This document shows, piece after piece, positions 8,218 to 18,209 of a stretch of DNA of 64,000 nucleotides. The stretch is taken from positions 1 through 64,000 of the forward strand of contig NZ_JBATUX010000021.1 of NCBI RefSeq assembly GCF_049671445.1, written 5' to 3'. The stretch's first letter is position 1, and the number at the start of each line of letters is the position of its first letter. Source of the stretch: Paenisporosarcina sp049671445 (GTDB lineage: Bacteria > Bacillota > Bacilli > Bacillales_A > Planococcaceae). Made by a program: the position numbers and the translations under genes. The notes under the pieces were generated by a model, which saw nothing but the letters and a program-made list of their open reading frames with translations, was not told the origin of the DNA and ran no database searches.

Positions 8218-9375
8218 TTATTTTATTTTTCCGTACGTGGCTCTCTTCCAAATCGCTTCAACGGGTCCTTGCTTAAATTTAGATAACCATATTTCAGCAA
8301 AAATCATTTGAATGACAAAAATACCTACTGCCATCCAAGTTCCTGTCAGAACATCCATTTTTCCATATAAACCATAACCGTAGGAATAAAAAATAGTCGT
8401 TGCGATGAGAGACTGTGATAAATAAGTAGTCATGGACATGCGACCAACTTTGGCAACAGGACTTAATAGTTTGCGAAAGATTGATAGCTGACATAAAAGA
8501 GTAATCAAACCAGCATATCCAATCGCGACTAAAGGTCCTCCAAAGAAATCTTGAACAAACATGTAGTAAAAGTTTGCTTCAAACAAATATGGTAATTGTT
8601 TAAGAGAAAACCCAGCAATTAACGTAATAGCTGTTAACGTTACCCAAAACGTTTTCTTACTTGTCGTGCGTTCAATCAACTTTCCTTGCGCTGCTGCCGC
8701 TCCAAGTAACATATAAGGTAATATGGTCATTCCAATTAGAAATAGAGAACCTGATTCAATATTAGCGTAAGTCCAATCAGCTGCACGTTGCATGAAAATA
8801 TCCATCCAAGAACCTGAACCAAATGCCTCAAGAGAGGACGTAAACTCTCCTACTCCTGTATAAAACTCTTCACCTGACGCTACAAATATATAACTCAAAA
8901 ATGCGAGTCCCAAGTTCGGCAGGATATAAAGGAGTGAAGCGATGGAAATTAACCACATTTTCGATAAACGTAGTAAAGAGAGGACGATAAATCCACTTAG
9001 TGCATACGTGATTAAAATATCTCCTGACCACACTAAAAAAGCGTGAAGAATTCCGATGATTAACAAAATGCTTAATCTGCGTAACCCAAGAGGAATAAAA
9101 GAATTTCCCCGATCTTTTGATTTTCGAAATTGCATCATTAATCCGTAACCAAACAACATCGAGAATAACGGATACACACTGCCTTGTAGGATGATATCAA
9201 TCCATTGAAACGTTTCTTTATCAAGCGGATCGGTATACCAAGTGTATGGATTAATGTAGTAAAAAGGTGTATGAAATGCGAGCATATTGACGATAAAAAT
9301 ACCAAGAAGCGAGAAGCCGCGCATCATATCAATGGCGACTATTCGTTCGTGTAATTCAGTAGGTCGAACTTTCAC
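8218..9375 (-). CDS. DUF418/YeiB family membrane protein
   Basis: A 385-residue polytopic membrane protein with about ten hydrophobic helices. The N-terminal motif ERIVAIDMMRGFSLLGIFIVNM and the C-terminal GRMSMTTYLSQS are DUF418 hallmarks, a family related to acyltransferase-3-like membrane proteins. Function is unknown. It starts with GTG two bases after the addA stop codon; its ribosome site (CTGGAGGA) lies within the last addA codons, so it is probably translated from the addBA transcript. It has no link to recombination beyond position. No terminator was recognised after it. Confidence 0.85.
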   Translation of the reverse strand: MKVRPTELHERIVAIDMMRGFSLLGIFIVNMLAFHTPFYYINPYTWYTDPLDKETFQWIDIILQGSVYPLFSMLFGYGLMMQFRKSKDRGNSFIPLGLRRLSILLIIGILHAFLVWSGDILITYALSGFIVLSLLRLSKMWLISIASLLYILPNLGLAFLSYIFVASGEEFYTGVGEFTSSLEAFGSGSWMDIFMQRAADWTYANIESGSLFLIGMTILPYMLLGAAAAQGKLIERTTSKKTFWVTLTAITLIAGFSLKQLPYLFEANFYYMFVQDFFGGPLVAIGYAGLITLLCQLSIFRKLLSPVAKVGRMSMTTYLSQSLIATTIFYSYGYGLYGKMDVLTGTWMAVGIFVIQMIFAEIWLSKFKQGPVEAIWKRATYGKIK

Positions 9376-9377
9376 AT

Positions 9378-12300
9378 TTAATCCTCCAGTAAAATCGTTT
9401 GATCAGAATCAAACAAATATAATATTTTTTCTTTTATCGTAATAGCTAAAATATGCTCAATCGCTTGTTTATAAAGCGATAGTTGCAGTCCGTAGCGATG
9501 TTGCATTTCACGTACAATCGATGCTTCTGTAATAAGGACGCCTTTAATTCGATCCGTTTTATAATCGAGCAGTACCCACTCCCCGTCCGCTTCTTGGAAT
9601 AAACAGTCAGCGATACCTTGCAAAATTTGCGTATCACCATCGTCATCCGTTAAGCCATACGTAAATGGCACTTCTCGCAACACTTGTTTTGCTTGACGTA
9701 CGCGAGCAGCCAGTGGGGATTGCAAGAATGCCCCTAGTGCATCTGTCTTAATAGCACTCGCTTCATTCGACGTTAACAGCTGTTTATCTGCAAGCTGTTG
9801 AACAAATGCTTCAATCGATTCCTTACTTGAATCTAAATTCATTTCCACATGTTGCATAGCTGTATGCATCGCAGTTCCGATTTCTGCAGATGTTAGTCTT
9901 TTCTCACCTTGCTGCAGAAAAGCAGGACGCTTATAGACACTTTTAATCGCTTGTTGAACTTGGCTCGGTCTGAAAAATTCAGGCTCTTCTTCTTTTCTTA
10001 ATTGATCAAGCCTTTTGAGCTCGCTTACCGATTGTTTTGAACGTTTGTTAATGGAGCGATCGAATGGATAAACCGCATTAAAACGTCTGTCGATTTCGTC
10101 CATCATTTCTGTCGATACGACTTTAGCAATCGTGTCATCCGTGTCTTTTGGTGATTGTGATTCTACAAAGACTTCACGTAAATCCTCCACATAGATGGTC
10201 TCAAACGACCACTTAGACGGATGTTGCAGTCCCGTGTGTGGTTGCCCTTGCCATAAAGAAAAATCAGGATGTCTCGCAACTGCCGGTCCAATCCAATCTA
10301 AAAACCCTTTAGCTCGGGATCGTACATATTCGGGTAACCTGTCTCCGCTAGACTGGGCAATATCAACCCATTTATCAATTGATTTTTGTGCATCTTTTAC
10401 TGTTGCCACAAGCATTAACTTTTCTTTTGCTCGCGTCATGGCGACATAAAGAACGCGCATTTCCTCCGATTTTAACTCTAGTTGTTTCTTTTCCTTCATC
10501 GCTAAAAATGGTAAGGATGTGTAGGCAATACGTTTGTCTGGATCCACTGCTTTTACAGCCAAACCAAACGTTTGATCAAATAAATATAATTCATTGAAAT
10601 CCATTTGATTAAAATCTCTTCCTAAACCTGCAATAAAGACGTAAGGGAATTCAAGTCCTTTAGACGAATGGATGGTCATAAGTCGCACGACATTTTCTTT
10701 CTCACTCATGGCACGCGCAGTTCCTAAATCGTCTCCGCGTTTTTTCATGCGATCAATAAATCGTAAAAAGCGGAATAATCCACGGAAAGATGATTTTTCA
10801 TAAGACAAAGCACGATCATGCAAGGCACGTAAATTGGCTTGTCGTTGTTTGCCTCCTGGCATAGCCCCGATCATTTCGTAATAATGCGTGTCCATGTATA
10901 TTCTCCAAATTAAATCGGCTAGTGAACCTCTTCGTGCCAAATTACGCCATTCTTCGTAATGTAGGAAGAAACGTTGTAATTTTTCAGCTGTCTGTGGGTC
11001 AATCCCACTTCCACCACTTCGCACAAAGTTTTTCAGTGCTTCATAAAATGGCTCTTTTGGTGCTGATAAGCGAATATGTGATAGCTCGGATTCTGTTAAA
11101 CCGACAAATGGCGCACGTAACACCGAAGCTAATGGAATATCTTGATATGGGTTATCGACAATGCGCAGGGTGTTTAACATAATCATCACTTCGAGCGCGT
11201 CAAAATACCCTTTTGACAGGTTCGCATACAAAGGAATTCCTGCTTGCTTAAACTCTTCTGTTAAATCAGCAGACCAAGTCATTGATCTCATGAGAATGAC
11301 AATATCTCGGTATTCAAGAGGTCGTTCAATCTTCGTCCATGCATCGACCACCATCGTTTGGTCATTCATCAACTTACGGATTTTCCCGATGATATAACGA
11401 GCTTCCCACTGTGACTTTTTCAACTCTTCTAGTTCTTGAATCTCTTCATTAACTTCCCCATCATCATCTGCCAATTCTTCTTCTTCTTCTTCTTGTTGTT
11501 GTGAAAGAAGCGTCAGCTCTACCGTTGATTGTTGATCAGGATAAGGCGCACCCGGTTTCAAAGCAGCCGCTTCATCATATTCAATTTCACCAACACGCTC
11601 GCCCATGATTTGAGAGAAGATAAAATTGGTGGCATGTAAAACTTCTGGACGACTTCTAAAATTCGCATTCAAATCTATTTTGACACCGGTATCTAAAGCC
11701 TCCGTTGTAAACATTAAATACTTTGTTAAGAAGAGCATCGGCTCTGCTAAACGGAAGCGATAAATCGATTGTTTAACGTCCCCTACCATAAACATATTGC
11801 CATTTGCTTCAGTTCCACTTTTGACAATTTGTAAGATCGTTTCTTGTAAGCGATTCGTATCTTGATACTCATCCACCAACACTTCTTTATATTGTGCCAT
11901 CACGTCCTCGGCAATATTCGAAGGAATGAGTTGTCCATTTTCTTCTGTCGTCAAAATCTGCAGTGCAAAATGTTCAAGGTCTGAGAAATCGACTAACCCA
12001 CGTTCACTTTTTGCTAATCTATACTGTTCCCCGTAGGTAAGAGTTAAATCGACTAAGGTTTTGAGAATTGGGTGCATTAGTCTCATTTCATCTAGCAATC
12101 TTGCTGGAGTCCGAGTGAAGTAAGAATCTTTTATTCCATTAACTCGTTTCTTCAATTGATCGCGCTTATCTTTGGCTTTTTGAATGAGGTCTTCATCATA
12201 CGTTTCTTTAGGAATGCGCGCTGCAGTCGCAAATTTTAAGGTTTGGAAATAGTCAAAAGTAGTTTGCCACGACTGTGTAGAAATTCGTCGAATCCCTTCA

Positions 12301-13100
12301 GCAATTAATTGTTGATCTTGCTCAACCGTTGTTGCGTATGGTGCTGGACCTGCTGGTTGCAAAGCAAACTGACGCATTTCCTCTGTCATCGCATAAGCCT
12401 CTTCAAGCGTATGTTGAATCGTTAATTTTAGTGCATCGATAAAAGGAAGTTCATCGATTTGAACTTCGCTCGGCACATCGTAACCTACTGGAATCGATAG
12501 TAACCACTTCTTCGGTTCTGGATGAACACTTGCTGCACCATGTAATTTTTCAACTAACGTTTCAATCAGTTGATCATCACGATCGGTTGTAAAACTATCA
12601 ACAAGTCGATATATTTCTTCTGGGTTATCCGCTTTATAAGCCGTTTCTAACACGTCTGCCAATACATCATCACGAATTAACGCAGCTTCTGCCTCATTCG
12701 CGAGTCTGAATCCTGGATCCAAATCGAGAACGTATGCGTACTGTTTTACGATTGATAAACAAAATGAATGGAGCGTTGAAATCTGTGCTTTATTTAATAG
12801 ACTCAACTGTCTTCTTAAATGACTTGAAGTCGGATCTTTAATCAACTCTTTTTCCAGTGCTTCCGCCATGCGGTGACGCATCTCAGCTGCTGAAGCGTTG
12901 GTAAATGTCACGACTAAGAGTTCATCTACATCAACTGGATTTGTTGTGCGAATCATTTTTTGTATAAGTCGTTCGATTAATACTGCCGTTTTCCCTGAAC
13001 CAGCAGCTGCTGAAACGAGGACGTCACGACCTTCTGCAAAAATTGACCGCCACTGAGCATCAGTCCAAGTTACGTCTTGTGGTTTAGTCGGTATCAACAT
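9378..13100 (-). CDS. addA: AddA: ATP-dependent helicase/nuclease subunit A
   Basis: A 1240-residue subunit of the AddAB helicase-nuclease that processes double-strand ends for RecA-dependent repair. UvrD/PcrA-type SF1 helicase motifs are clear: Walker A AAGSGKT (32-38), motif II VDEYQDTN, GDVKQSIYRFR, an R-S-R-P motif, and MTIHSSKGLEFP. The C-terminal RecB-type nuclease shows LLDYKTD and QLSLYKQAIE. An acidic linker (EEEEEE, about residue 535) interrupts the helicase core. It starts with ATG behind GAGGAGG and overlaps the end of addB by 17 bases, indicating translational coupling. Length is normal for the family and all key residues are present. Confidence 0.97.
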   Translation of the reverse strand: MLIPTKPQDVTWTDAQWRSIFAEGRDVLVSAAAGSGKTAVLIERLIQKMIRTTNPVDVDELLVVTFTNASAAEMRHRMAEALEKELIKDPTSSHLRRQLSLLNKAQISTLHSFCLSIVKQYAYVLDLDPGFRLANEAEAALIRDDVLADVLETAYKADNPEEIYRLVDSFTTDRDDQLIETLVEKLHGAASVHPEPKKWLLSIPVGYDVPSEVQIDELPFIDALKLTIQHTLEEAYAMTEEMRQFALQPAGPAPYATTVEQDQQLIAEGIRRISTQSWQTTFDYFQTLKFATAARIPKETYDEDLIQKAKDKRDQLKKRVNGIKDSYFTRTPARLLDEMRLMHPILKTLVDLTLTYGEQYRLAKSERGLVDFSDLEHFALQILTTEENGQLIPSNIAEDVMAQYKEVLVDEYQDTNRLQETILQIVKSGTEANGNMFMVGDVKQSIYRFRLAEPMLFLTKYLMFTTEALDTGVKIDLNANFRSRPEVLHATNFIFSQIMGERVGEIEYDEAAALKPGAPYPDQQSTVELTLLSQQQEEEEEELADDDGEVNEEIQELEELKKSQWEARYIIGKIRKLMNDQTMVVDAWTKIERPLEYRDIVILMRSMTWSADLTEEFKQAGIPLYANLSKGYFDALEVMIMLNTLRIVDNPYQDIPLASVLRAPFVGLTESELSHIRLSAPKEPFYEALKNFVRSGGSGIDPQTAEKLQRFFLHYEEWRNLARRGSLADLIWRIYMDTHYYEMIGAMPGGKQRQANLRALHDRALSYEKSSFRGLFRFLRFIDRMKKRGDDLGTARAMSEKENVVRLMTIHSSKGLEFPYVFIAGLGRDFNQMDFNELYLFDQTFGLAVKAVDPDKRIAYTSLPFLAMKEKKQLELKSEEMRVLYVAMTRAKEKLMLVATVKDAQKSIDKWVDIAQSSGDRLPEYVRSRAKGFLDWIGPAVARHPDFSLWQGQPHTGLQHPSKWSFETIYVEDLREVFVESQSPKDTDDTIAKVVSTEMMDEIDRRFNAVYPFDRSINKRSKQSVSELKRLDQLRKEEEPEFFRPSQVQQAIKSVYKRPAFLQQGEKRLTSAEIGTAMHTAMQHVEMNLDSSKESIEAFVQQLADKQLLTSNEASAIKTDALGAFLQSPLAARVRQAKQVLREVPFTYGLTDDDGDTQILQGIADCLFQEADGEWVLLDYKTDRIKGVLITEASIVREMQHRYGLQLSLYKQAIEHILAITIKEKILYLFDSDQTILLED

Positions 13101-16100
13101 TTGGTGTAACCTCCTCTTTTATTCGCTGCGTGATTTCTTCTGGTGTGCTGATTGGTAGTTTACGGTATTGTTGCTCTGGATCTGTTGGATCAAATTGACA
13201 CACACTTCGGAAGTTGCAATAATCACACGCCGTTTTATCTTTCATGCGGTAAGGGTACACGCGCGTATCGCCCGAAAGCATGCCATCTCCTGCTTGTTGA
13301 TGTTTGGTCCGTACAAATGAACGTAAATTAGCCATATCTTGTGGAGAGACAACTTTTGAAATTTTCGAAATGGAGCCATCTTTATTAATTCTTGCAGGAA
13401 TGACCTTAGAAGCACCGACAATTTCTGTATCCATTTCATTTAAAACAGCTGCATCATCAATTAATAACCCACGCATCTTATATTTCTTGAACACTTCTTC
13501 TTCTATATCCATATCAGACAACTCTTTTGCAAGTTTTAACATCGGATTATGAACATGAACATATAGCACGCCAGCTGGATCCGCTTCTTCACCTAACCAG
13601 ATGGCAGAGTTTGTTGCCGCTACGTCTAAATACGTAAGCATTTGCAACGAAATTCCGAAATACACATCATTTAAATCAAGACCTTTTGCAGATGATTTGT
13701 AATCAACAATCCGAATAAATTGTTTTCCATCAATAACTGCTGCGTCCACGCGGTCGATTCGTCCGCGCATTTTCATTGCATTGCCGTTCTTAAGTGGAAT
13801 CTCAAGTGTCGGCAATTCTTCCCCTGGACCAAAACCTGCTTCAATTGCTATCGGCACAAAGCTCGAAACACTGGCATGATCGCGCAAGGTCGTCATTGTT
13901 CTTTGCAAAATCTGAACAAGCTTCCGTTGAATATAGTAATACCTTTTTGAACTCAGTAATATTTGGTGAACGAAATAAGGTGAGATTTCTTCCACAGCTT
14001 GTCTTGCTAATTCCCAAGCTTGCGTTGTAGAAAGTTGAGCCCAAGAGATTCCTAGTCGTTTCGTTTCGTCAGCAATCCATTTTAAAGCAGCATGGAATAA
14101 GTCACCGATTGCGGGTGCTTCAAGACGATATTCACTTCTCTCTTCTAACTGCAATCCATATGTTGCAAAGTGTGCAAAAGGACAACTATAGTATTTTTCA
14201 ACTCGAGACACACTCGACGTAAAGGAGTCACCATATAAGGCGTTTGTTGTGTCTGGATGTAAGCGTTGCGCTTGTGTAGGGTTGGATATTGGACGCATCA
14301 CTCGCTTGAAAACACTTTGCCAAAACGGGTCATTCTCATAATAAGAAGCAACGGCTAGCCATTCTTCTTCAAGATGACCTTCCATTCGCGCTTGCTTTAT
14401 TTTGGTAGCCAAAAACGGCATCGTTGCTCTAGGGTGTTGAATATAGTGAGTGGCGCTCTCTTTCAATACTGCAGGGTCAATCACAGCAAGTTCAACTTCA
14501 ATATTTGGCATTAATTTTTGTAAACGTTTGATGTACGTTGAAGGTAGCAATGCTTTGCCTTCTTCATCAGCTACAGCATACGAGATAAATAGTTTGTCTG
14601 AAGCAGTTGTGACTGCACGATAAGCCATATACGTTTCATCCATCAAGCGCATTTTTGAAGTTGGGGCCAGTTCGAATCCAATTTGCATAAACCATTCCCG
14701 CTCGGTATCTGATAGTAACCCTTCTTGCTCAATGCGCTTTGGAAATACGCCATCATTTACGCCAATGACAAAAGCCGCTCGGATATTAGACAAACGTGAT
14801 AAGTCGACTGTAGCGACAGTAACTTGATCAAGAGAAGGTGGAATACGTGAGAACTCAAGCGTATCAAAACCTTCTTCAAGCAATCGGAAACTTTCTTTCG
14901 GTGTTAGCTTTTCATCACCAAACATCAGAACAAATTGATCCAACACGTCTACCCACTGTGACCAAGCTTGATCATGTTCAGTTGCTAGTAGTAGATGACC
15001 GTGTTCATTTTCTTCGTCTTTTAACACTTGTAACTTATCGAAAATGTAGAGTTCTTCTACTAATTCAAATAAACTTTGAGCTACTTCTTTGCCTGTCTCA
15101 CAGTTATTGATCTTATTAGCAAATGTTTGAAGAGGTGCTAACATGCAGTCGCGTACAGCTATAATATCCTCTTGTAAGGCCCGTTCTTCATCGGTTTGAG
15201 CTTTCGTATGAAATTCAAGACCTCGATATTTTTTCACAAGCCAGCGTTTTTCATCCGTCCACCGCTCTCCATAAATCCCTTGAGAGATTACGAAATTCTC
15301 TAAGCGGTCGGCACGTTCACGCCAAATTTGCTTGTTTGCTTGAAGCGGGAAAAACAAATCCGTTTTAATCGCTCTAAACATAGATTCATATTGATAATCG
15401 TTCAACACAGCTTCAAACACAGAACGACTCATTTCCACTAGAGGATGATGCAACATTGCCTTTTTGCGGTTTATGAATACCGGAATATCGTATTGAGCAA
15501 ATGTGGTTTCAAGAAGTTCATCATATACTTCAGGTTGGCGGTAAAGCACCGCGATGTCTTGATAGCGCATTTCATCGTCTCGTACTAGACGTCTAATATG
15601 TCTTGCCACAGCATGAACTTCTGCTCGACGACTGTCAGCTTCAATCACATGTACATGCTCATGATTATCTATAGCTGGAGCGGGATACGTATGTAAATTC
15701 TCTTCTATATGCTGAATTTCGTTGTTGGTAAATCGTTTGTTGTCATGTAAATGAACAGATGGTTCGATGGCTACAGAACCTTCGCGCGCCATTTCTTTTA
15801 ATCTCTCAGCTGTTTTTGCCGCTCCATGGAAAAGTGATTGATCGTCCATTAAATCTTCTATTTCGTTATTTAGTGGCAGAGCGATAGTGACGCGCTTCGC
15901 ATGTTTCATTAACTCGCCTAATATTTCATACTCCCTTGTCGTCATTGTGACAAAGCCGTCCACATAAATATCAGCCTCTGCAATTAGCTCAGACTGATGA
16001 ATTTGCTTTGATAGCAACGCATAATACCCTTCGCTATCGATATAAGCCGTGCCAAGTCGTTCTTCTAACGCACGCAGTAACACTGACAAGTCATGCGCCT

Positions 16101-16575
16101 TATCTTGCAATGTACGAGGGGCATCTACTTGCTTAAGAGACTCTTCAAGTGAATACAATGTATCGCAGTCTAGACAATAGCGAGTAAATTCTTTTAATAG
16201 CATTTCCATTTGGTCTGTAAAGCCGCGTTTATTTGCTGCTTGTTTGAAGAGAGAAAACTCTTCTTTATGTTCTTCTAGTAAACTACGTATTAACATGCGA
16301 TAGCCAAACCCACTAATTTCTTGTCGACTAATCCCACCTGTTTCTTGTAACACGCGCCAAGCCAATCGCTTAAACGTCGTAACTTGTGTACGGATAATTC
16401 CTTTTACTTTTTGACTAGTTGATAATGCAGATTCAGTAGAAAATGACATCTGATCGGGTACAACAAAAAATATAGGAGACCCAAGTGGATTGCTCTCCGA
16501 TGTTTCAGCAACTTCACGTCTCATATATTGTGATTTCCCTACCCCTGCTCGTCCCGTTATTAATCGCAGTGACAC
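13084..16575 (-). CDS. addB: AddB: ATP-dependent helicase/nuclease subunit B
   Basis: A 1163-residue partner of AddA. It has Walker A (GRAGVGKS, residues 8-15), an inactivated-helicase body, and a C-terminal nuclease with IVDYKSSAKG. The iron-sulfur cysteines are spread as in the family: one in YYSCPFAHF and three in CDYCNFRSVC near the end. AddB normally supplies Chi recognition and cuts one strand. The start is GTG at 16575 with AAGGGGGA upstream. It is the first gene of an addB-addA-DUF418 unit. The 33-base gap to 16609 leaves room only for a leader, and a structured repeat lies immediately upstream. Confidence 0.97.
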   Translation of the reverse strand: MSLRLITGRAGVGKSQYMRREVAETSESNPLGSPIFFVVPDQMSFSTESALSTSQKVKGIIRTQVTTFKRLAWRVLQETGGISRQEISGFGYRMLIRSLLEEHKEEFSLFKQAANKRGFTDQMEMLLKEFTRYCLDCDTLYSLEESLKQVDAPRTLQDKAHDLSVLLRALEERLGTAYIDSEGYYALLSKQIHQSELIAEADIYVDGFVTMTTREYEILGELMKHAKRVTIALPLNNEIEDLMDDQSLFHGAAKTAERLKEMAREGSVAIEPSVHLHDNKRFTNNEIQHIEENLHTYPAPAIDNHEHVHVIEADSRRAEVHAVARHIRRLVRDDEMRYQDIAVLYRQPEVYDELLETTFAQYDIPVFINRKKAMLHHPLVEMSRSVFEAVLNDYQYESMFRAIKTDLFFPLQANKQIWRERADRLENFVISQGIYGERWTDEKRWLVKKYRGLEFHTKAQTDEERALQEDIIAVRDCMLAPLQTFANKINNCETGKEVAQSLFELVEELYIFDKLQVLKDEENEHGHLLLATEHDQAWSQWVDVLDQFVLMFGDEKLTPKESFRLLEEGFDTLEFSRIPPSLDQVTVATVDLSRLSNIRAAFVIGVNDGVFPKRIEQEGLLSDTEREWFMQIGFELAPTSKMRLMDETYMAYRAVTTASDKLFISYAVADEEGKALLPSTYIKRLQKLMPNIEVELAVIDPAVLKESATHYIQHPRATMPFLATKIKQARMEGHLEEEWLAVASYYENDPFWQSVFKRVMRPISNPTQAQRLHPDTTNALYGDSFTSSVSRVEKYYSCPFAHFATYGLQLEERSEYRLEAPAIGDLFHAALKWIADETKRLGISWAQLSTTQAWELARQAVEEISPYFVHQILLSSKRYYYIQRKLVQILQRTMTTLRDHASVSSFVPIAIEAGFGPGEELPTLEIPLKNGNAMKMRGRIDRVDAAVIDGKQFIRIVDYKSSAKGLDLNDVYFGISLQMLTYLDVAATNSAIWLGEEADPAGVLYVHVHNPMLKLAKELSDMDIEEEVFKKYKMRGLLIDDAAVLNEMDTEIVGASKVIPARINKDGSISKISKVVSPQDMANLRSFVRTKHQQAGDGMLSGDTRVYPYRMKDKTACDYCNFRSVCQFDPTDPEQQYRKLPISTPEEITQRIKEEVTPNVDTD

Positions 16576-16608
16576 ATGAAGTCCCCCTTAAATGTTAGTA
16601 GTAGTAGT

Positions 16609-16869
16609 GTTCAAAAAGGAGCATAAAAAGAGCCGTTTTTGGAACTCAGGTTAAGAACGCCAATTCCTTTGGCAACACCTGAGTGACCAACTTCCTGTTG
16701 GCCTAAGGCGGCGCAGTCTTCGAGCACCACAGCGTATGTCCTTAATACGTGAGGAGCGGAGAAGCAAGCCAACTGTATGGAATACAGCCTGAATTCGCCA
16801 CTTCCTGTGGCACAGGCTGCATGACCCGCTTCGTGCGGGCCTAAGTTATTTTTAGCGGACTTTTTGAAC
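16609..16869. repeat. 261-bp structured element with terminal inverted repeats
   Basis: It is bounded by GTTCAAAAAG (16609-16618) and its exact complement CTTTTTGAAC (16860-16869). Inside are small hairpins with nearly the same loop: GCCAA-TTCCT-TTGGC (16659-16673, itself enclosed by ACTCAGG/CCTGAGT), CCAAC-TTCCT-GTTGG (16687-16701), GCCAC-TTCCT-GTGGC (16797-16811) and CCCGC-TTCGT-GCGGG (16825-16839). There are also CTGTAT/ATACAG (16773-16787) and CGTAT/ATACG (16733-16749). An open frame across it has no ribosome site. It could be a MITE-like element or a structured RNA. It fills the gap between addB and the signal peptidase gene. Confidence 0.7.
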
Positions 16870-16936
16870 TTCATGTAAAAAATCCCGAAATATATTCCCT
16901 ACCTCTATTGTACAGAACTACTGCAAGAGGTGGAAA

Positions 16937-17509
16937 TTATTCGGGACTTTTACCTGTAAAATCAATGGTTGCTGTATCAAGTGGCCAATACCTTGCCACG
17001 ACTTTTCCGACAATATCATCTTTCTTTACAAACTTAAAATACCGGCTGTCTAGGCTTTGCCTTCGATTGTCACCAAGGACAAAATAGGAATCTTCTGGAA
17101 TTCTCAATCTACCGGTGAGCGTTTGAAGTGTGAAATTCTCTGTCAATCTATCATTCGGATCTTGGTAGGCATCGTATGAGTGTAAAAATGGTTCTTCTAC
17201 ACGCTTGTCATTAATAAAAAGCTTGTCATTATAGTACGTAATAACATCACCTGGAAGACCAATAATTCTCTTGACGTAATCTTCATTTTCATCACTATGA
17301 AAAACTAATACATCCAAGCGGTCGATCTCACCAAGTGTATATGAAATTTTACTTACTAGTACTTTATCCGAATTGTGAAGTGTGGGCTGCATCGATTGAC
17401 CAGAAACTGAGTAATTTGTTACTACTAAGGAACGAATGACGACAATGATTAACATGCCAATAATAATTGCTTTAGTCCATTCCCATGCCTCCTGTTTCAA
17501 TACACTCAA
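16937..17509 (-). CDS. Type I signal peptidase (SipV/SipS family)
   Basis: A 190-residue membrane-anchored leader peptidase that removes signal peptides from exported proteins. It has an N-terminal helix (about 13-31), then the catalytic Ser39 in SGQSMQPTL and the Lys80 base in DYVKRIIGLPGD, followed by the conserved VLGDNRRQSLDSR box. A single membrane helix is typical of the Gram-positive P-type. The start is TTG at 17509, overlapping the stop of the upstream TVP38 gene by four bases. AAGGGG in that gene's end is the ribosome site. Position between a YhjE-like protein and addB matches sipV of B. subtilis. Confidence 0.93.
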   Translation of the reverse strand: MSVLKQEAWEWTKAIIIGMLIIVVIRSLVVTNYSVSGQSMQPTLHNSDKVLVSKISYTLGEIDRLDVLVFHSDENEDYVKRIIGLPGDVITYYNDKLFINDKRVEEPFLHSYDAYQDPNDRLTENFTLQTLTGRLRIPEDSYFVLGDNRRQSLDSRYFKFVKKDDIVGKVVARYWPLDTATIDFTGKSPE

Positions 17510-18144
17510 ACCATGGGCCCCTTTCCATTTTGTCTTTCTTTTTGAATCATTCTAAAATCCGCTTCAACTCGGGCATTCAACCTACGTTCAATCTGCTTAC
17601 CTAAAAGCCATAACAATACAATCACTGCGACTACGATAGCTGTCCGTATTGGTTGTGTAATAAGTGCTCGAATATCATAGCCAATAAAACTAATGGTTAA
17701 AATCATAACAAACTTACCTGCAAGAAGCGTCCATAAATACGTATTCTTTTTAATATCAGAAAGACCTGCTACAACATTTACCAGTGCAGATGGAGTAAAT
17801 GGGAAACATAATAAAAGAAATAACGGTCCAAACCCATGAGTTTCAACCCAATGTATTAATTTTTGAACGCGTTCATGTTTAGTCATAATGCGAAGAAAGC
17901 GCGCCCGTCCATACTTGCGAATGATTAAAAACACAATATATGAACCAATAGCTGTCCCAGCCCAAGAAATTAAAAACCCTATCCATAAACCATATGCGCT
18001 AGCATTGGCAAAAACGAATGCAAATAGGGGTAAAAAGGGTAAAAAAGATTCTAAAAATGGTAATAAGAATCCGATGAGAGGTCCAAGTGATTTGTAATCT
18101 CTTGTTAGTTCTAATAAATTTTCTGCTGTTAGCCAATCGAACAT
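17506..18144 (-). CDS. TVP38/TMEM64 (DedA superfamily) membrane protein, YhjE-like
   Basis: A 212-residue polytopic membrane protein of the VTT/SNARE-associated domain family. Its motif SWAGTAIGSYIVFLIIRKYGR is diagnostic, as is F-P-F-T-P-S-A-L-V-N in the second half. Homologues act in lipid or undecaprenyl-phosphate flipping, but this subgroup is uncharacterised. The ATG at 18144 is favoured by GAGGAT at proper spacing; two ATGs sit just upstream in frame. It is coupled by a 4-base overlap to the signal peptidase gene, the same pairing as yhjE-sipV. Confidence 0.85.
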   Translation of the reverse strand: MFDWLTAENLLELTRDYKSLGPLIGFLLPFLESFLPFLPLFAFVFANASAYGLWIGFLISWAGTAIGSYIVFLIIRKYGRARFLRIMTKHERVQKLIHWVETHGFGPLFLLLCFPFTPSALVNVVAGLSDIKKNTYLWTLLAGKFVMILTISFIGYDIRALITQPIRTAIVVAVIVLLWLLGKQIERRLNARVEADFRMIQKERQNGKGPMV

Positions 18145-18209
18145 GATCCTCATCCTCAAAAATAATATAGTTATATTTCAGTTTTCCCGAGTCAGGCTAG
18201 CATCAAACA

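Noticed and set aside
10195..11400. Several plus-strand frames of 70-90 codons opposite addA
   Set aside because: Antisense shadows of a long, well-conserved gene; none has a ribosome site.
16611..16874. 87-codon frame on the minus strand across the structured element
   Set aside because: No ribosome site and a sequence dominated by the hairpins; better explained as non-coding.
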